Shown here: in pieces, positions 1 through 8,828 of the stretch | Numbering within the stretch: the stretch's first letter is position 1 | How the letters are laid out: the number at the start of each line of letters is the position of its first letter | Assembly (NCBI GenBank): GCA_963798805.1 | Contig: CAWCVC010000011.1 | Coordinates: 310,001 to 374,000, forward strand | Length of the DNA stretch: 64,000 nt | Source: CAVZCK01 sp963798805 | GTDB taxonomy: Bacteria > Pseudomonadota > Alphaproteobacteria > Rhizobiales > Rhodomicrobiaceae | Direction: 5' to 3' | The notes under the pieces: generated by a model | The model's database searches: none | What the model was told of the DNA's origin: nothing | Seen by the model: only the letters and a program-made list of their open reading frames with translations | Program-made: the position numbers and the translations under genes

Positions 1-130
1 TCTCGGCGTCGAAATCTTTTCCGGCGCCGGTGCCTTTCTTGGCTGGAGGCGCGGCGAAGGCCACGACCGCCGCCAAAATACCAGTTGCACCGGCAATGCC
101 CAAGCCTATGCCTAGCTTGCGTACCTTCAT
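1..130 (-). CDS. Secreted or anchored protein, N-terminus only (cut by window edge)
   Basis: Only the first 43 codons are visible; the gene runs off the left edge. The start is the ATG at 130-128. The first ~28 residues form a signal peptide or membrane anchor: a basic start (MKVRK), a Gly/Ala/Val hydrophobic stretch, then AFAAPPAKK. After that the chain is Lys/Gly rich. It lies 63 bp downstream of the ECF sigma gene on the same strand, so it may be co-transcribed or sigma-dependent. The family cannot be named from this fragment. Confidence 0.6.
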   Translation of the reverse strand, partial: MKVRKLGIGLGIAGATGILAAVVAFAAPPAKKGTGAGKDFDAE

Positions 131-193
131 TGAAGCGTCCTCCATAAGGCTGCCGTTATCCGGTCTCAGCCGGTGACGCTTGGCACCGCCGCG

Positions 194-904
194 TCAGCCG
201 GAACATGATCGAAATGGAGCGAACCACCGCATGACCTCATCCGTCACACGGGCGCAGCGTATGCCCGCGAACGGGAATACGCCGGTGAGGCTGGAGGCGA
301 GTTGATCCGCAAGAGCCCGCCGCAGCAGTCGGCGAGCCCGGTGTAATCGTGTCTTGACCGTCTCAGGAGGCACGCCTAGCAGGCCCGCGGTGTCGGCGAT
401 GCTCATCTCCTCGACGTCGCGCATGACGAACACGACGCGGAACGGTTCCGGCAAATCGTCGATCGCCCGCTCGAGCAGACGGCGGATCTCTTGCTGGGCG
501 GCAGCGCGCTCGGGGTCATCGGGCGCCGCTGACGACGAAAGCGGCATCGGCCGGGTGCTCGCACCCTCCGGCGAATCGAGGATCATCAGATCCACGGCGG
601 GCCGGCGGCGCCGAAGTCGTCCCCTCGCTTCGTTGAGGGCGATGCGCATGAGCCAAGTTGCAAGACTGGCTTCGCCGCGGAACTTGCCCAGGTTGGTGAA
701 GGCGAGGACGTAGGTCTCCTGCACGATGTCTTCGGCCTCGCTGTCGTCATGCACGACCGCGCGTGCAAGCCGGTATAGGCGGCGATTGTGCCGCTTCATG
801 ATGATGCGGAAGGCGTCGGCATCTTTCTCCAGAGCCAAACGCACGAGCTCTATGTCGCTGGCCGAAGCCAGTTCCATGAGACGATTGGCATCTCGCGCCC
901 GCAT
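194..904 (-). CDS. ECF-type RNA polymerase sigma factor
   Basis: 236 aa. Extracytoplasmic-function sigma factor that would direct RNA polymerase to a small regulon. Region 2 lies at about residues 28-100, with the DDSEAEDIVQETYVLAF segment of the -10 recognition helix and WLMRIALNEARGRLRR. Region 4 lies at about 140-195, with LPEPFRVVFVMRDVEEMS, LLGVPPETVKTRLHRAR and a helix-turn-helix. There is an acidic/Pro/Ser linker between them and a ~35-residue C-terminal tail with two cysteines that is longer than in minimal ECF factors. No anti-sigma gene is visible beside it; the gene downstream on the same strand is cut by the window edge. The target regulon is unknown. Confidence 0.93.
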   Translation of the reverse strand: MRARDANRLMELASASDIELVRLALEKDADAFRIIMKRHNRRLYRLARAVVHDDSEAEDIVQETYVLAFTNLGKFRGEASLATWLMRIALNEARGRLRRRRPAVDLMILDSPEGASTRPMPLSSSAAPDDPERAAAQQEIRRLLERAIDDLPEPFRVVFVMRDVEEMSIADTAGLLGVPPETVKTRLHRARRLLRRALADQLASSLTGVFPFAGIRCARVTDEVMRWFAPFRSCSG

Positions 905-1027
905 GGGCAGCTTCCCTTGATGACCCGCTCCATTGGATGTGTCTTGGAAGAAAAGGTTCCCGAAATTTCACGGAAAGCCGATCGCCGAGGAAATTTTAAG
1001 CGCGATCCCGTCGCAAGGTGCGGATTC

Positions 1028-1118
1028 CGATTTATCCGGCCACCTATTCCGATTCGAATCCGGCCAGCGTTCCGACTTGAAGCCGGCCAGCGTTCTGACT
1101 TGATGTCGGCCACCTCAT
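1028..1118. repeat. Tandem 22-23 bp terminal repeats of IS21 remnant
   Basis: Four imperfect direct repeats start at 1028, 1050, 1073 and 1096. Each has the form YGAYTnnAnnCCGGCCAnC with a CGGCCA core. Spacing of 22-23 bp puts them on the same helix face every two turns. This layout is typical of IS21-family termini, where the transposase binds repeated sites. Confidence 0.6.
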
Positions 1119-1168
1119 ACGGTGGCTCCGTGGGTCGTGATGGATGATGTTTTCGTTTTCCTTCAGCG

Positions 1169-1768
1169 TCAATCGCCGGCCTTCGGCGCTCGGTCTTTGC
1201 GTTTGGTTTCACCCGTCAGATTGATGCGGTAAGCGTTGTGGACGAGGCGATCGAGGATGGCGTCGGCGAGTGTGGGATTGCCGATCATTTCATGCCAGCA
1301 ATCGACCGGTGCCTGACTGGTCACGATGGTGGAATTGGCATCGAGGCGATCCTCCGCGAGCTCAAGCAGATCGCGCGCCTGTTGTGGCGTTAGCGGTTCG
1401 GGTCCCCAATCGTCCAAAATAAGAAGCCGGACCCGGCTGAGCGATTGCAGCAATTTGGCGTAGCGCCCATTGCCGCGCGCGAGGGCAAGAGCGGCGAAGA
1501 GCCTGGGCATCCTGTAATAGAGGACGGAGACATCGTCCCTGCAGGCCTTCTGGCCGAGGGCGCATGCGAGCCAACTCTTGCCGGTGCCCCACGAAACAGC
1601 GTCACACTGCCGGGTGTCCGGCGTTCGAGGTATGGATCCACAATCCGTTCCATCCTCGATGCGGCCAGCTGTCGGTGCTGCGCCAGCGCTCGCTCGAGGC
1701 GTTGAAGCTGTCGCCATCGGGTACGTGCGGATCTGCACCGCACGGCGTAGGGGTTGGGCGAAGCCCAA
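1169..1768 (-). pseudogene. istB: istB (IS21 helper ATPase), truncated and frameshifted
   Basis: The C-terminal ~135 residues are clearly IstB-like. The Walker A end reads GTGKSWLACALGQKA, and RVRLLILDDWGPEPL is the Walker B/IstB signature. It continues to a normal C-terminus (TGETKRKDRAP). Everything upstream of the P-loop is scrambled: the normal N-terminal domain is absent and pieces lie in other frames. The canonical Gly before TGKS is altered because the reading frame enters from unrelated sequence. Part of the IS21 remnant; no partner istA. Confidence 0.8.
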
Positions 1769-1991
1769 ACCGAAATCAGCTGATGGTCAGCCAAAGCTTT
1801 CTCTCGAAGAGACGCGGTGGGTGATTTTCTTCAAGAGAAATCACGCTGCTCCCCAGCCATTTCCTGTTGTCCGCCGGAATTCAATTCCTTCAAAAAAATA
1901 GCGACATAAACGCCGGGGATTTTCCACCTGCGTGTCATTTGTTAGGTTCCTCGAGCTGCTGCTACAGAATCGTCAATTTGAAATTTCAAAG

Positions 1992-2681
1992 ATGCGTTGG
2001 GTCGCGATTATCTCATTTCTCATAATTCTAGCAGCGGGATGTGCCCTCTGGAGCGGTTTGCTGGAAGTCTCTCCGCAGTACAACCCATGGGCACCACTCG
2101 ATCTGACCGCCCCACCCAATCTGCTTACCCGCTACAAAATCCACCGTATCAAACAAAACCTAGACCTTTGCTTGCAAGCGCTGCGCCGAACCGATATTGA
2201 ATTTCGTCCTCTCGAAGACAAACCCGGGGGCGAATGCCCGCTGGTCAACATTGTGCATGTGTTTACGGCGGGCGTTAACTTCAATCATAGCTTCACGGCG
2301 TCTTGCGCTCTGGCCGCAGGCTGGGAAATCTTCCGTTACAACACACTCCAGCAAGCCGCAAAAAAGTATTTCAACCAGTCTGTCACCAGAGTAGAGCATA
2401 TCGGCACCTACGCCTGCCGCAATGTCCACAACAGCGGAAGGCTCAGCGAACACGCGCGCGCCAACGCCATAGATATCACCGCGTTCGTACTGGCCGATGG
2501 CACCCGAATCTCTGTAAAAGTTGACTGGAACAACAATAGCCAATCTCAAAAAGCAGCTTTCCTGAGGGAAATTCACCAAGGCGCCTGTCAGGCCTTCAAC
2601 GTCGTGTTGGGGCCAGACTACAATGCAGCTCATGCCGACCACTTCCATTTCGATATGGGAGGTTCTTGGGTTTGTCGATAA
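1992..2681 (+). CDS. Extensin-like C-terminal domain lipoprotein
   Basis: 229 aa from the ATG at 1992. I prefer this start because it gives a lipoprotein signal with the lipobox LAAGC (Cys17); a GTG at 1932 would add 20 residues. The mature part matches the extensin-like C-terminal family common in Rhizobiales, with conserved cysteines (CPLVN, CALAAGW, TYACRN, VC near the end), SEHARANAIDIT and the closing HADHFHFDMG. The His/Asp pattern resembles the LAS/VanY-type peptidase fold, so cell-wall binding or cleavage is possible, but activity is not established. It is unlinked in function to its neighbours, lying between an IS21 scar and decayed genes. Confidence 0.8.
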   Translation: MRWVAIISFLIILAAGCALWSGLLEVSPQYNPWAPLDLTAPPNLLTRYKIHRIKQNLDLCLQALRRTDIEFRPLEDKPGGECPLVNIVHVFTAGVNFNHSFTASCALAAGWEIFRYNTLQQAAKKYFNQSVTRVEHIGTYACRNVHNSGRLSEHARANAIDITAFVLADGTRISVKVDWNNNSQSQKAAFLREIHQGACQAFNVVLGPDYNAAHADHFHFDMGGSWVCR

Positions 2682-2722
2682 CGTGATCAGCTAGCGAAAG
2701 CCATCGCTCGTGACCCGCCAGC

Positions 2723-2835
2723 CTGGAGCGCGATCAGGAAAAGTGGAATCCGGTTTTCCGTCCGATCGCGCGACCAGCTAAGAATTGAGAGCGGGCCCTA
2801 AGTTCAAGTGTTTCCATCTAAATTGATCCCGCTAG
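2723..2835. repeat. Family A intergenic element, copy 1 (RPE-containing)
   Basis: About 113 bp, nearly the same as 11589-11704 and 50622-50737. It holds a long palindrome, GCGCGATC + GGAAAA ... TTTTCC + GATCGCGC, the type seen in rhizobial palindromic elements. The right end is CTAG (2832-2835); the left end is decayed (CTGG). The last ~10 codons of the neighbouring Rieske fragment are read from inside this element. Confidence 0.8.
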
Positions 2836-3037
2836 GAACATTATTCGTCCCGGTCCCGCCTGATTTTCGTAATGCGTGCAATGGAGCGCCGACGGCGAAA
2901 ATCTCGGTGCCCTCGCGCACCAGAAGCACCTCCTTGCTGCCGATATGACCGATAAGTTTGCCGCCGTCGGCAAGCTCCGCGATAGCGATGCCAAGCGTCA
3001 AATCGGGGCCATTCGGCCGAGCCTGATCTTGAGTCAT
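2804..3037 (-). pseudogene. Rieske [2Fe-2S] protein, N-terminal fragment
   Basis: The first ~50 residues look like the N-terminus of a Rieske-type ferredoxin domain, as found on AIF-like reductases: DLTLGIAIAELADGG, GSKEVLLVREGTEIFAVGA. Homology stops where the CTHYHG cluster-binding loop should follow. The rest is unrelated sequence and the end of repeat copy A1. No Cys/His ligands remain, so it is non-functional. The ATG at 3037 is preceded by AAGGAGA and lies 39 bp after the folE remnant, so the two probably once formed an operon. Confidence 0.6.
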
Positions 3038-3076
3038 TCTTGTCTCCTTGAACTGAGCCGTCCCAGGCGCCGACCG

Positions 3077-3290
3077 TCAATTCGTGCTGGCCAAAAGCTC
3101 CTGCCGCATCAGCGGGCTTTCACGAAAACAGCCGAGCACATGGCTGGTCACCAGGTCGGCGCCGTGCTTGTGCACATCGCACGTGGACATACAGTGATGC
3201 GTCGCCTTGATCACAACGCCGACGCCTTTCGGTTTGAGGACACTATCGACCGATCTGGCGATCTGATAGGCGCGGACATGCGAGGTGACC
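3077..3290 (-). pseudogene. folE: GTP cyclohydrolase I (FolE-like), C-terminal remnant
   Basis: Read on the minus strand, this stretch encodes a clear FolE C-terminus: VLKPKGVGVVIKATHHCMS, VHKHGADLVTSHVLGCFRE, ending LMRQELLASTN and TGA at 3079-3077. The Cys-bearing THHCMS segment aligns with the zinc/active-site region of type IA enzymes. Upstream (about 3290-3585) the frame is broken by stops and no good N-terminal domain can be joined, so this is a remnant. The usual ~200-residue enzyme would need ~400 bp more coding sequence. Confidence 0.65.
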
Positions 3291-3779
3291 GCGTTTCGGT
3301 GATCTTCTCCAACCTCGATGAGCTACAGCGATAACTGATACCGGGCGCCGAGGGCATTGCGATCGATGTTGAGGTATGTGTCGCAACGGGAAGATTTTTG
3401 CAACGCTCCACGAGGAGCTTTTTCAGCGCTAAATGAGAAGTACCCTTGGTGTGCGAGCGGAGAGCGGTTTGGATACGGAGAGGGGCTCGCGCGCGAGCGG
3501 AGATTTCTATGACTCTGGTCGCATGACTGGCCTGCGCCCTCATCTCCCTCAAACGGGTTGAAAATGGCCGGATTCGCTTAATCAATTTAACGTCACTTCA
3601 CGCGGACGGGCCAGCCGCACTAAATCTGCCGCCCGCGCTGGTCGCGACGGTGCAAGAGCGGCGCCCCCCTCAACCGCGGCGCCGGCGTCATGATTTGGCT
3701 AGATGTCTCTATCGATGCCCTCATCCCGGCCAGAATGCAGTTCACCGCTCTTGCGACCTGCGTTGGATCGCCTGCGCGT

Positions 3780-4526
3780 CTACGTTCGAATTCGGTGATG
3801 TTCGATCGCATCGTGCAGCTCGGTAAGGGCTGTTTTTAGCTGCTGATCGGTCGTTTTCGAAATCTGCTGTGTAAGTGTCTTGGTAAGGTCCAGCCTATCC
3901 TGGTTAGTCAAGATCGGTTGATAGGACCGTAGTTCGTTGAGAGCGCCCCTGATCATCTCAAGAACGTCAGACTTGGAGTAAAGACGCGTTTCAGTCGTGC
4001 TATGCACGAGTTCCGAATAGATCTGACGGGCGTCGCTTATCCTCTGATTAAGACTAGCCATTTGGTATTTCTGGTCTTTGGGAATGGTCGCGCGATATGG
4101 GTCACTTATGTCCAAGAGCGCAGCGGAGATCTTGGACTGATAGATCATCAGCCTGGTGAGCTCCGTGGCATAGGGTTTTCCCTTTTTCATCTCATTCGAA
4201 TAAAGGATGACAAGCTTATGAAGCGGTTGCACGACATCGTCCAACCTCTGAAAGCGTATGGTAATGGAGAGCTTCGGATTGAGGCCCATATGCAGTGGGA
4301 TATTGTCGAGATTGACCATCCGTTCGAAGACCGGCTTCGTCGCCGACAGCGTCGGCAGCGCCAAACCATCGTCCTCAACCCGCTGAACCATGGCTATGTA
4401 GTCGGTTGCGTCCCACGCGTCATCTATGGAGGGATAGCGTTTTTGAGCATTGGCAGATTGGACTGCAAGGACCATCCCTAAGAGCAGCCAAGCTGATGAC
4501 GTCAATATTTTGAGCAATTGTCTCAT
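3780..4526 (-). CDS. Hypothetical secreted protein, 248 aa
   Basis: I do not recognise this protein. Residues 1-27 are a clear signal peptide (MRQLLKILTSSAWLLLGMV, cleavage after ANA). The mature part has no cysteines and is rich in Leu, Asp, Gln and Ser with long predicted helices. Two stretches, IPLHMGLNPKLSITIRFQRL and RSYQPILTNQDRLDLTKTLT, are the best-defined segments. A periplasmic helical protein is likely. It stands alone, with palindromic DNA just upstream of its start (4564-4632). Confidence 0.6.
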   Translation of the reverse strand: MRQLLKILTSSAWLLLGMVLAVQSANAQKRYPSIDDAWDATDYIAMVQRVEDDGLALPTLSATKPVFERMVNLDNIPLHMGLNPKLSITIRFQRLDDVVQPLHKLVILYSNEMKKGKPYATELTRLMIYQSKISAALLDISDPYRATIPKDQKYQMASLNQRISDARQIYSELVHSTTETRLYSKSDVLEMIRGALNELRSYQPILTNQDRLDLTKTLTQQISKTTDQQLKTALTELHDAIEHHRIRT

Positions 4527-4563
4527 GAAAACTCCCTCTCCTAGGCGGACCGTTCAACGCTAG

Positions 4564-4632
4564 CCAGTGTCCCGAATCCGAAGTTCGCCTCAATCTGCGG
4601 CTGGGTTCGTAGCGAACTTCGGATTCAAAAGG
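4564..4632. repeat. Long inverted repeat upstream of the gene at 3780-4526
   Basis: Two arms face each other. The outer part is AGTGTCCC / GGGACACT and the inner part GAATCCGAAGTTCGC / GCGAACTTCGGATTC, separated by a ~20 nt loop. Transcribed, this would form a strong ~23-bp hairpin with a small bulge. It lies about 40-105 bp upstream of the start at 4526. It may be a palindromic repeat element rather than a dedicated regulator. Confidence 0.75.
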
Positions 4633-4639
4633 GACACTA

Positions 4640-5664
4640 ATAACTCTATGATTTTGGTGTGGTTTTAGATCGAAAAGTCTCCTTGCTGAGTTTGCGGAAA
4701 CAATGAAGGGGACTTCGATCATCACACTAGACCACACTATAGTCCGATCTATGTGGCAGCAGTCTGATCTATGTGGCAGTCATCCGCGTCGTGGGCGCGG
4801 GTCGACCTTTCCGTGGTGAAAATGTGTTGCCGCTGCTGTCAGACAATGAGGTTCTTGAGCCCTTCACGGCGCTTGCGCTGCTACGGCCGCTGTGGCCCAG
4901 TTTCGGACATCGAGGCAGAGCGTCTTGGCTCTGCCTCTCCTGTTCATGGCGTACTCGCGTGCACTGACGCCAAATTGGTTAAGCCAATCCGGCCATTTTG
5001 AACTGCGACCCGTCTTTGGGCCATCCGGGTGGCGGATTTCCTGGGTCACACATATCCGCCGCCATATGGAAGCGGGCATCGTCCCGCTCTAAGCTCCAAT
5101 GAAGAACTCTTCATGCTTGGAGACGCCCGGTGCTTGCGCCCAAGCCCCTGAGATTTCGGAAGAATTGGTCCGAGCCCCGGAGCGCGACTTGAAACGCGAG
5201 ACGAAAGGCCCCCCGTACAATGGGGCCCGACGAAGCCTTCCAAAATCTTCAAGCGCTGCAATTCAGCAAGGATCGCAACGCGCTGTAATCACTCTCTCGC
5301 CAGATTGTCTCACTCTTTTCGCCTGAATGTGGTGATAGGACCACACATGTTTGGGACCTGATTCTCGGCGGGATAGACCATTGCCGATAATCAATTCACA
5401 CGAACTCGTAACGTTTAAACCTGTAGGAAAATCAGCGCTTTGGAATTGAGATTGTCGCATTGTGTCCGTGTTCGGCGTCGACTCTCAAAAGGGGTAACAA
5501 GGTGACGGACGATACAACAAATCGGTGTTTCTACTGCCGACCGATGGGGGTGGGTGTTTCGGATCCGGAACGCTTGCTTTGCTGAGCATCCCAGGAAGCG
5601 CAGCGACGGTGGGTCAACTGCACCAACCGTAGATGGGGAACTTAAAGCCTTCCGGGATTAGACA
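4640..5664. other. 1-kb stretch with no convincing gene
   Basis: Only short overlapping reading frames occur here, none with a recognisable domain or good ribosome site. A 14-nt direct repeat (GATCTATGTGGCAG) starts at about 4747 and 4766. The end of the stretch (5480-5664) is the leader of the reductase gene at 5665 and may hold its promoter, but I cannot point to -35/-10 boxes with confidence. Confidence 0.5.
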
Positions 5665-6780
5665 ATGGCAAGAAGCCACCAGATTACTATCAATGGGGAA
5701 AGTTTTTTCGCCCGCCGCGGCGAGTTGCTGCTCGATGCTGCGCTGAACAACGGCGTCGAGCTGCCTTATGACTGCCGCGCCGGGCACTGCGGCAGCTGCG
5801 TCGTACGGGTGGTGTCCGGCCAGATGCGGGGCGGCGAAGGCTCCGAGCCGGGCACCGTTCATGCCTGTCAGTGCCGGATCGTCGGCGATGCAGAGATCGA
5901 GAAGGCTCAGGCGTCGGGCGTGCGCACCGTCGAAGGTGTGCTGAGCTCATTGCGCCCCGTCTCGCGCGAGGTGATGGAGGTCGGCATCAGGACGGACCGC
6001 GCGCTGCCCTATCATCCAGGGCAATATGCGCAGCTGCGCTTCAGCGGCTTTCCGAGCCGTCCGTTCAGCATCACCCATCCCTTGCGCGGCAATCCGGGCG
6101 GCCGCTCGGTCTGGTTCCATATCCGGCGCATGGAGGATGGGTACGTCACCCGATTGCTCGGCAGGCGCATCAAGCCGGGCCATCCGGTGAAGCTGACCGG
6201 GCCCTATGGCTCGGCGCATTTCCGCCCCAATCTCGACAGCCGGTTGATTCTCGTTGCCACCAACACCGGCTTTGCGCCGATCTGGTCGATTGCCGTCGCT
6301 GCGCTGCGCGAGAACCCGCAGCGCAGAATGATGATCATCGCCGGTGGCAAAACCATCCAGTCGCTCTATATGGGCCCGGCTCTCGTGCGGCTCGCACGCT
6401 TTCCCAATGTCCGCGTGGTGCCCTGCTGCAGCACGCCCCAGACCTTGAGCAAAGCTGTGATGCCGGGCCGGCCGACGGACTTTCTGCCGAGCCTGGCACC
6501 GACCGATGTGCTCTACGTCTGCGGCGCACCGCAGATGGTCGATACGGTCAAATCGATCGCAGCGCGCGCCGGCGCTGTCTGCTATGCGGATCCGTTCCTG
6601 CCGACCAGCGACAACACGGTCGAGGAAAGCGTTCTGACCCGCGCGATGGGGTGGCTCGCGGTCCCCACTGCCGCGATGCGCGAGCGCATTGCGATTGCCG
6701 CCGAGCAGAAGCGCCAGCTCGCTCTCCCTCCCCCGCGTAAGCGGCGGCAACAGCCGACGCCGGCTTATAGAATGGCTTAA
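5665..6780 (+). CDS. 2Fe-2S ferredoxin / FAD / NAD(P)H reductase
   Basis: 371 aa. N-terminal plant-type ferredoxin domain (residues 1-92) with cluster ligands Cys37, Cys42, Cys45 and a fourth Cys at 68 or 70 (YDCRAGHCGSC and HACQC). It is followed by an FNR-like FAD domain with RPFSITHP and an NAD(P)H domain (TGPYGSAHF, VATNTGFAPIWSI, YVCGAPQMV). The architecture is that of oxygenase reductases (phenol or methane monooxygenase reductase type), but no oxygenase lies nearby. The next genes are multihaem cytochromes and a cytochrome b-like protein, so a role feeding or drawing electrons from that chain is inferred. The C-terminal ~45 residues are a basic extension. First gene of the likely operon 5665-11402. 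Confidence 0.88.
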   Translation: MARSHQITINGESFFARRGELLLDAALNNGVELPYDCRAGHCGSCVVRVVSGQMRGGEGSEPGTVHACQCRIVGDAEIEKAQASGVRTVEGVLSSLRPVSREVMEVGIRTDRALPYHPGQYAQLRFSGFPSRPFSITHPLRGNPGGRSVWFHIRRMEDGYVTRLLGRRIKPGHPVKLTGPYGSAHFRPNLDSRLILVATNTGFAPIWSIAVAALRENPQRRMMIIAGGKTIQSLYMGPALVRLARFPNVRVVPCCSTPQTLSKAVMPGRPTDFLPSLAPTDVLYVCGAPQMVDTVKSIAARAGAVCYADPFLPTSDNTVEESVLTRAMGWLAVPTAAMRERIAIAAEQKRQLALPPPRKRRQQPTPAYRMA

Positions 6781-6807
6781 GCAGACAGTTAAGGGTAAGA
6801 AGTCGTT

Positions 6808-7863
6808 ATGGTCCTCAGAGTTCATAGCCTTCGGTCGACCGGATTCGGGCCTAGAGTCCCTCTCCGGTCTTCCATGCTTTATCTCTGCGGCTTCCTGATG
6901 ATTTTCGGCTTTGCCGCGGATGGCGCAGTTGCGTCCGATCCGGCCAAGACTGTCGGTCCGAATGCCTGCGCCGAATGTCACAAGCAAGAGGCGGAGGCCT
7001 GGAAACTCACCCATCATTTCAAGACCTTCCGCGAATTGCCGCGCAACCCCAAGGCGAACGAAATCGCTAAGAAAATGGGGGTGCGACGCATCAAGTCGGA
7101 GGGCTTGTGCCTGAATTGCCATTTCACAGTGCAACAGAAGAACAATAGGGAGGAGCCAGTCGCGGGCATCTCCTGCGAATCCTGCCACAGCGCCGGGCAG
7201 GACTGGATCAAGGTCCACAGCGGGTACAGCGGCAAGACGGAGAAGACCGAGACCAAGGCCGAAGCGGCGGCGCGCTGGAAGCTCGCCGAGCAAAAGGGCA
7301 TGATCAGGTTGAGCAACATCTACGAGATCGCGAAGAACTGCTATGGCTGCCACGTCGTGCCACAGGAGAAACTCGTCAATATCGGTGGCCATAAGGCTGG
7401 TAGCAAGTTCGAGCTTGTCTCCTGGTCGCAAGGCGAAGTTCGGCACAATACCTGGTACTCCAAGGGCAAGGAGAATGTCCCCGCCAGCGCTGCTCGCAAG
7501 CGCATGCTTTACCTCGTCGGCCTCGGGGTCGAGCTGGAGACGGCGTTGAGGGGCGTCGGCAAGGCGACCGTGCGCAGGACCTATGCCTTCGACATGGCCA
7601 AGCGCGCGGACAACGCCCGCAAGCAGCTCGCCGCCGCCGCCAAGGTCGCGGCCAATGTTCCCGAGCTGACAACGATCGTGAAGCTCGGATATTCCGCCGG
7701 TCTCAGACTCAATAACAACCGCGCGCTGACCGCGGCTGCCGACGGCATTTCCAAGCAGCTGGCGAGCCTGACGGGAAAGTATGATGGTAGCACGCTGGCC
7801 GCCGTCGATCCGCTGATTCCAGGGCCGGACAAAGTCGTCGGCGTTGCGAGAAAACCTAACTGA
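6808..7863 (+). CDS. Tetrahaem cytochrome c, c554-like
   Basis: 351 aa with four CXXCH haem sites: CAECH, CLNCH, CESCH and CYGCH. The spacing and the phrase EAWKLTHHFKTF resemble the cytochrome c554/c-prime family known from ammonia oxidisers. The C-terminal ~130 residues have no haem and are Ala/Lys rich and helical. It is periplasmic: either the ATG at 6808 or an internal ATG at 6871 gives a signal sequence (LYLCGFLMIFGFAADGAVA). The second start would yield a tidier signal peptide. It begins 27 bp after the reductase. Likely a periplasmic shuttle between the membrane protein at 7929 and the larger cytochromes. Confidence 0.88.
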   Translation: MVLRVHSLRSTGFGPRVPLRSSMLYLCGFLMIFGFAADGAVASDPAKTVGPNACAECHKQEAEAWKLTHHFKTFRELPRNPKANEIAKKMGVRRIKSEGLCLNCHFTVQQKNNREEPVAGISCESCHSAGQDWIKVHSGYSGKTEKTETKAEAAARWKLAEQKGMIRLSNIYEIAKNCYGCHVVPQEKLVNIGGHKAGSKFELVSWSQGEVRHNTWYSKGKENVPASAARKRMLYLVGLGVELETALRGVGKATVRRTYAFDMAKRADNARKQLAAAAKVAANVPELTTIVKLGYSAGLRLNNNRALTAAADGISKQLASLTGKYDGSTLAAVDPLIPGPDKVVGVARKPN

Positions 7864-7928
7864 GCGATGGGCGTGATGGGGCAAACGGGGCGCAACGGGA
7901 GAGCTTTCGGGAGCGGTGAGTAGAGCGA

Positions 7929-8828
7929 GTGGCTAAGCGCGCGCAAGGGGCCTCAATTGGCGGAGGCGGTCCGGGCTCGGCGAGATATCTCAACAGCCAG
8001 ACGGCCCAGGGCCTTGTGATCGCGGCTCTTTCCGCGGTGCTGTTCTGGCTCGTCTGGATTTATGGCAACGGGCTCCGCGACCCGCGCTATCTCGACGGCT
8101 GGGTGCTGGCCAGCGGCATGAGCTGGCAGCTCTATTTCCACGTCGCCATCAAAACATCCAGCCTGTCGCCGAAATCCGCCATGCGCTGGCGAAAGATACA
8201 TATTTTTCTCGGCTACCTGCTGATCGCCGCCTTCATCTCACATTCGAATTTCTCTCTGCCCGACACCGGTTTCGAATGGGCACTGTGGGCGGGCTTCGTG
8301 CTGATCACGATAAGCGGCATTTTCGGCACCTATCTCGCCTGGGCGCTGAAGGCCAAGGGCTGGAAAGACGAGCTCGTCGCCTATGATCGCATTCCCACCC
8401 GCCGCGTCGAGCTGGCCCGAGAGGTCCATGCCGCCATTTCCAAGACCGATGCGGCGGCAGCCGCTGCAATTGCCTTACCGGGGGCGCCCTATGACGTCTG
8501 GATCACGGACCTCTACACCAACCACCTGCGGGACTTTTTCCGGGGGCCGCGCAATTTCACCGCCCATCTCATCGGCTCGCAGCGCCCGCTCAAGCGGTTG
8601 ACGGAAGAGATCGATAACCTGTCGCGCTATGTCGACCAGCAGAGTCAGGAGAAGCTTGCCGTCATCAAAGACCTGGTAGTCGAGAAGGACCGCCTCGATT
8701 TCGCGCGTGTCTATCTCGGGCTCACCAAGAGCTGGCTGTTCGTGCATGTGCCGGTCACCTATGCGCTGATCGTGCTGATGGTGCTGCACGTCGTCGTCGT
8801 CTATGCCTTTTCCTCGGGGGTTTCGTGA
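7929..8828 (+). CDS. Cytochrome b-like integral membrane protein
   Basis: 299 aa, GTG start. About four or five membrane helices: residues 28-47, 58-76, 90-108, 117-139 and 268-294. Histidines placed in helices suit b-haem binding: His71, His91, His105, and the pair His273/His287 (13 residues apart) in the last helix, a spacing common in dihaem cytochromes b. A soluble loop of ~125 residues (142-266) separates helix 4 from helix 5. It sits between two multihaem cytochrome genes and overlaps the next by the TGA/GTG junction, so it may be the quinol- or reductase-facing entry to the cytochrome chain. No exact family could be named. Confidence 0.75.
   Translation: MAKRAQGASIGGGGPGSARYLNSQTAQGLVIAALSAVLFWLVWIYGNGLRDPRYLDGWVLASGMSWQLYFHVAIKTSSLSPKSAMRWRKIHIFLGYLLIAAFISHSNFSLPDTGFEWALWAGFVLITISGIFGTYLAWALKAKGWKDELVAYDRIPTRRVELAREVHAAISKTDAAAAAAIALPGAPYDVWITDLYTNHLRDFFRGPRNFTAHLIGSQRPLKRLTEEIDNLSRYVDQQSQEKLAVIKDLVVEKDRLDFARVYLGLTKSWLFVHVPVTYALIVLMVLHVVVVYAFSSGVS

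Larger units (their letters stand above)
1016..1830 (-). mobile_element. IS21-family remnant (one end plus istB fragment)
   Basis: An IS21 scar. One end is marked by four head-to-tail ~23-nt repeats at 1028-1118, like the multiple transposase-binding repeats found at IS21 ends. Next to it lies a decayed istB. No istA is present and no second end could be identified; the right boundary given is approximate. Inactive. Confidence 0.55.

Noticed and set aside
1050..1062. CGATTCGAATCC looks like a tRNA T-loop
   Set aside because: It is one unit of the IS21 terminal tandem repeats; no acceptor or anticodon stem can be drawn around it.
4771..5261. Several 60-80 codon frames in the gene-poor stretch
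   Set aside because: No domain, no ribosome site, mutually overlapping.
5947..7884. 645-codon minus-strand frame opposite the reductase and tetrahaem genes
   Set aside because: Composition is Arg/Ala/Gly/His from antisense GC bias, no domain, and both plus-strand genes beneath it have clear motifs.
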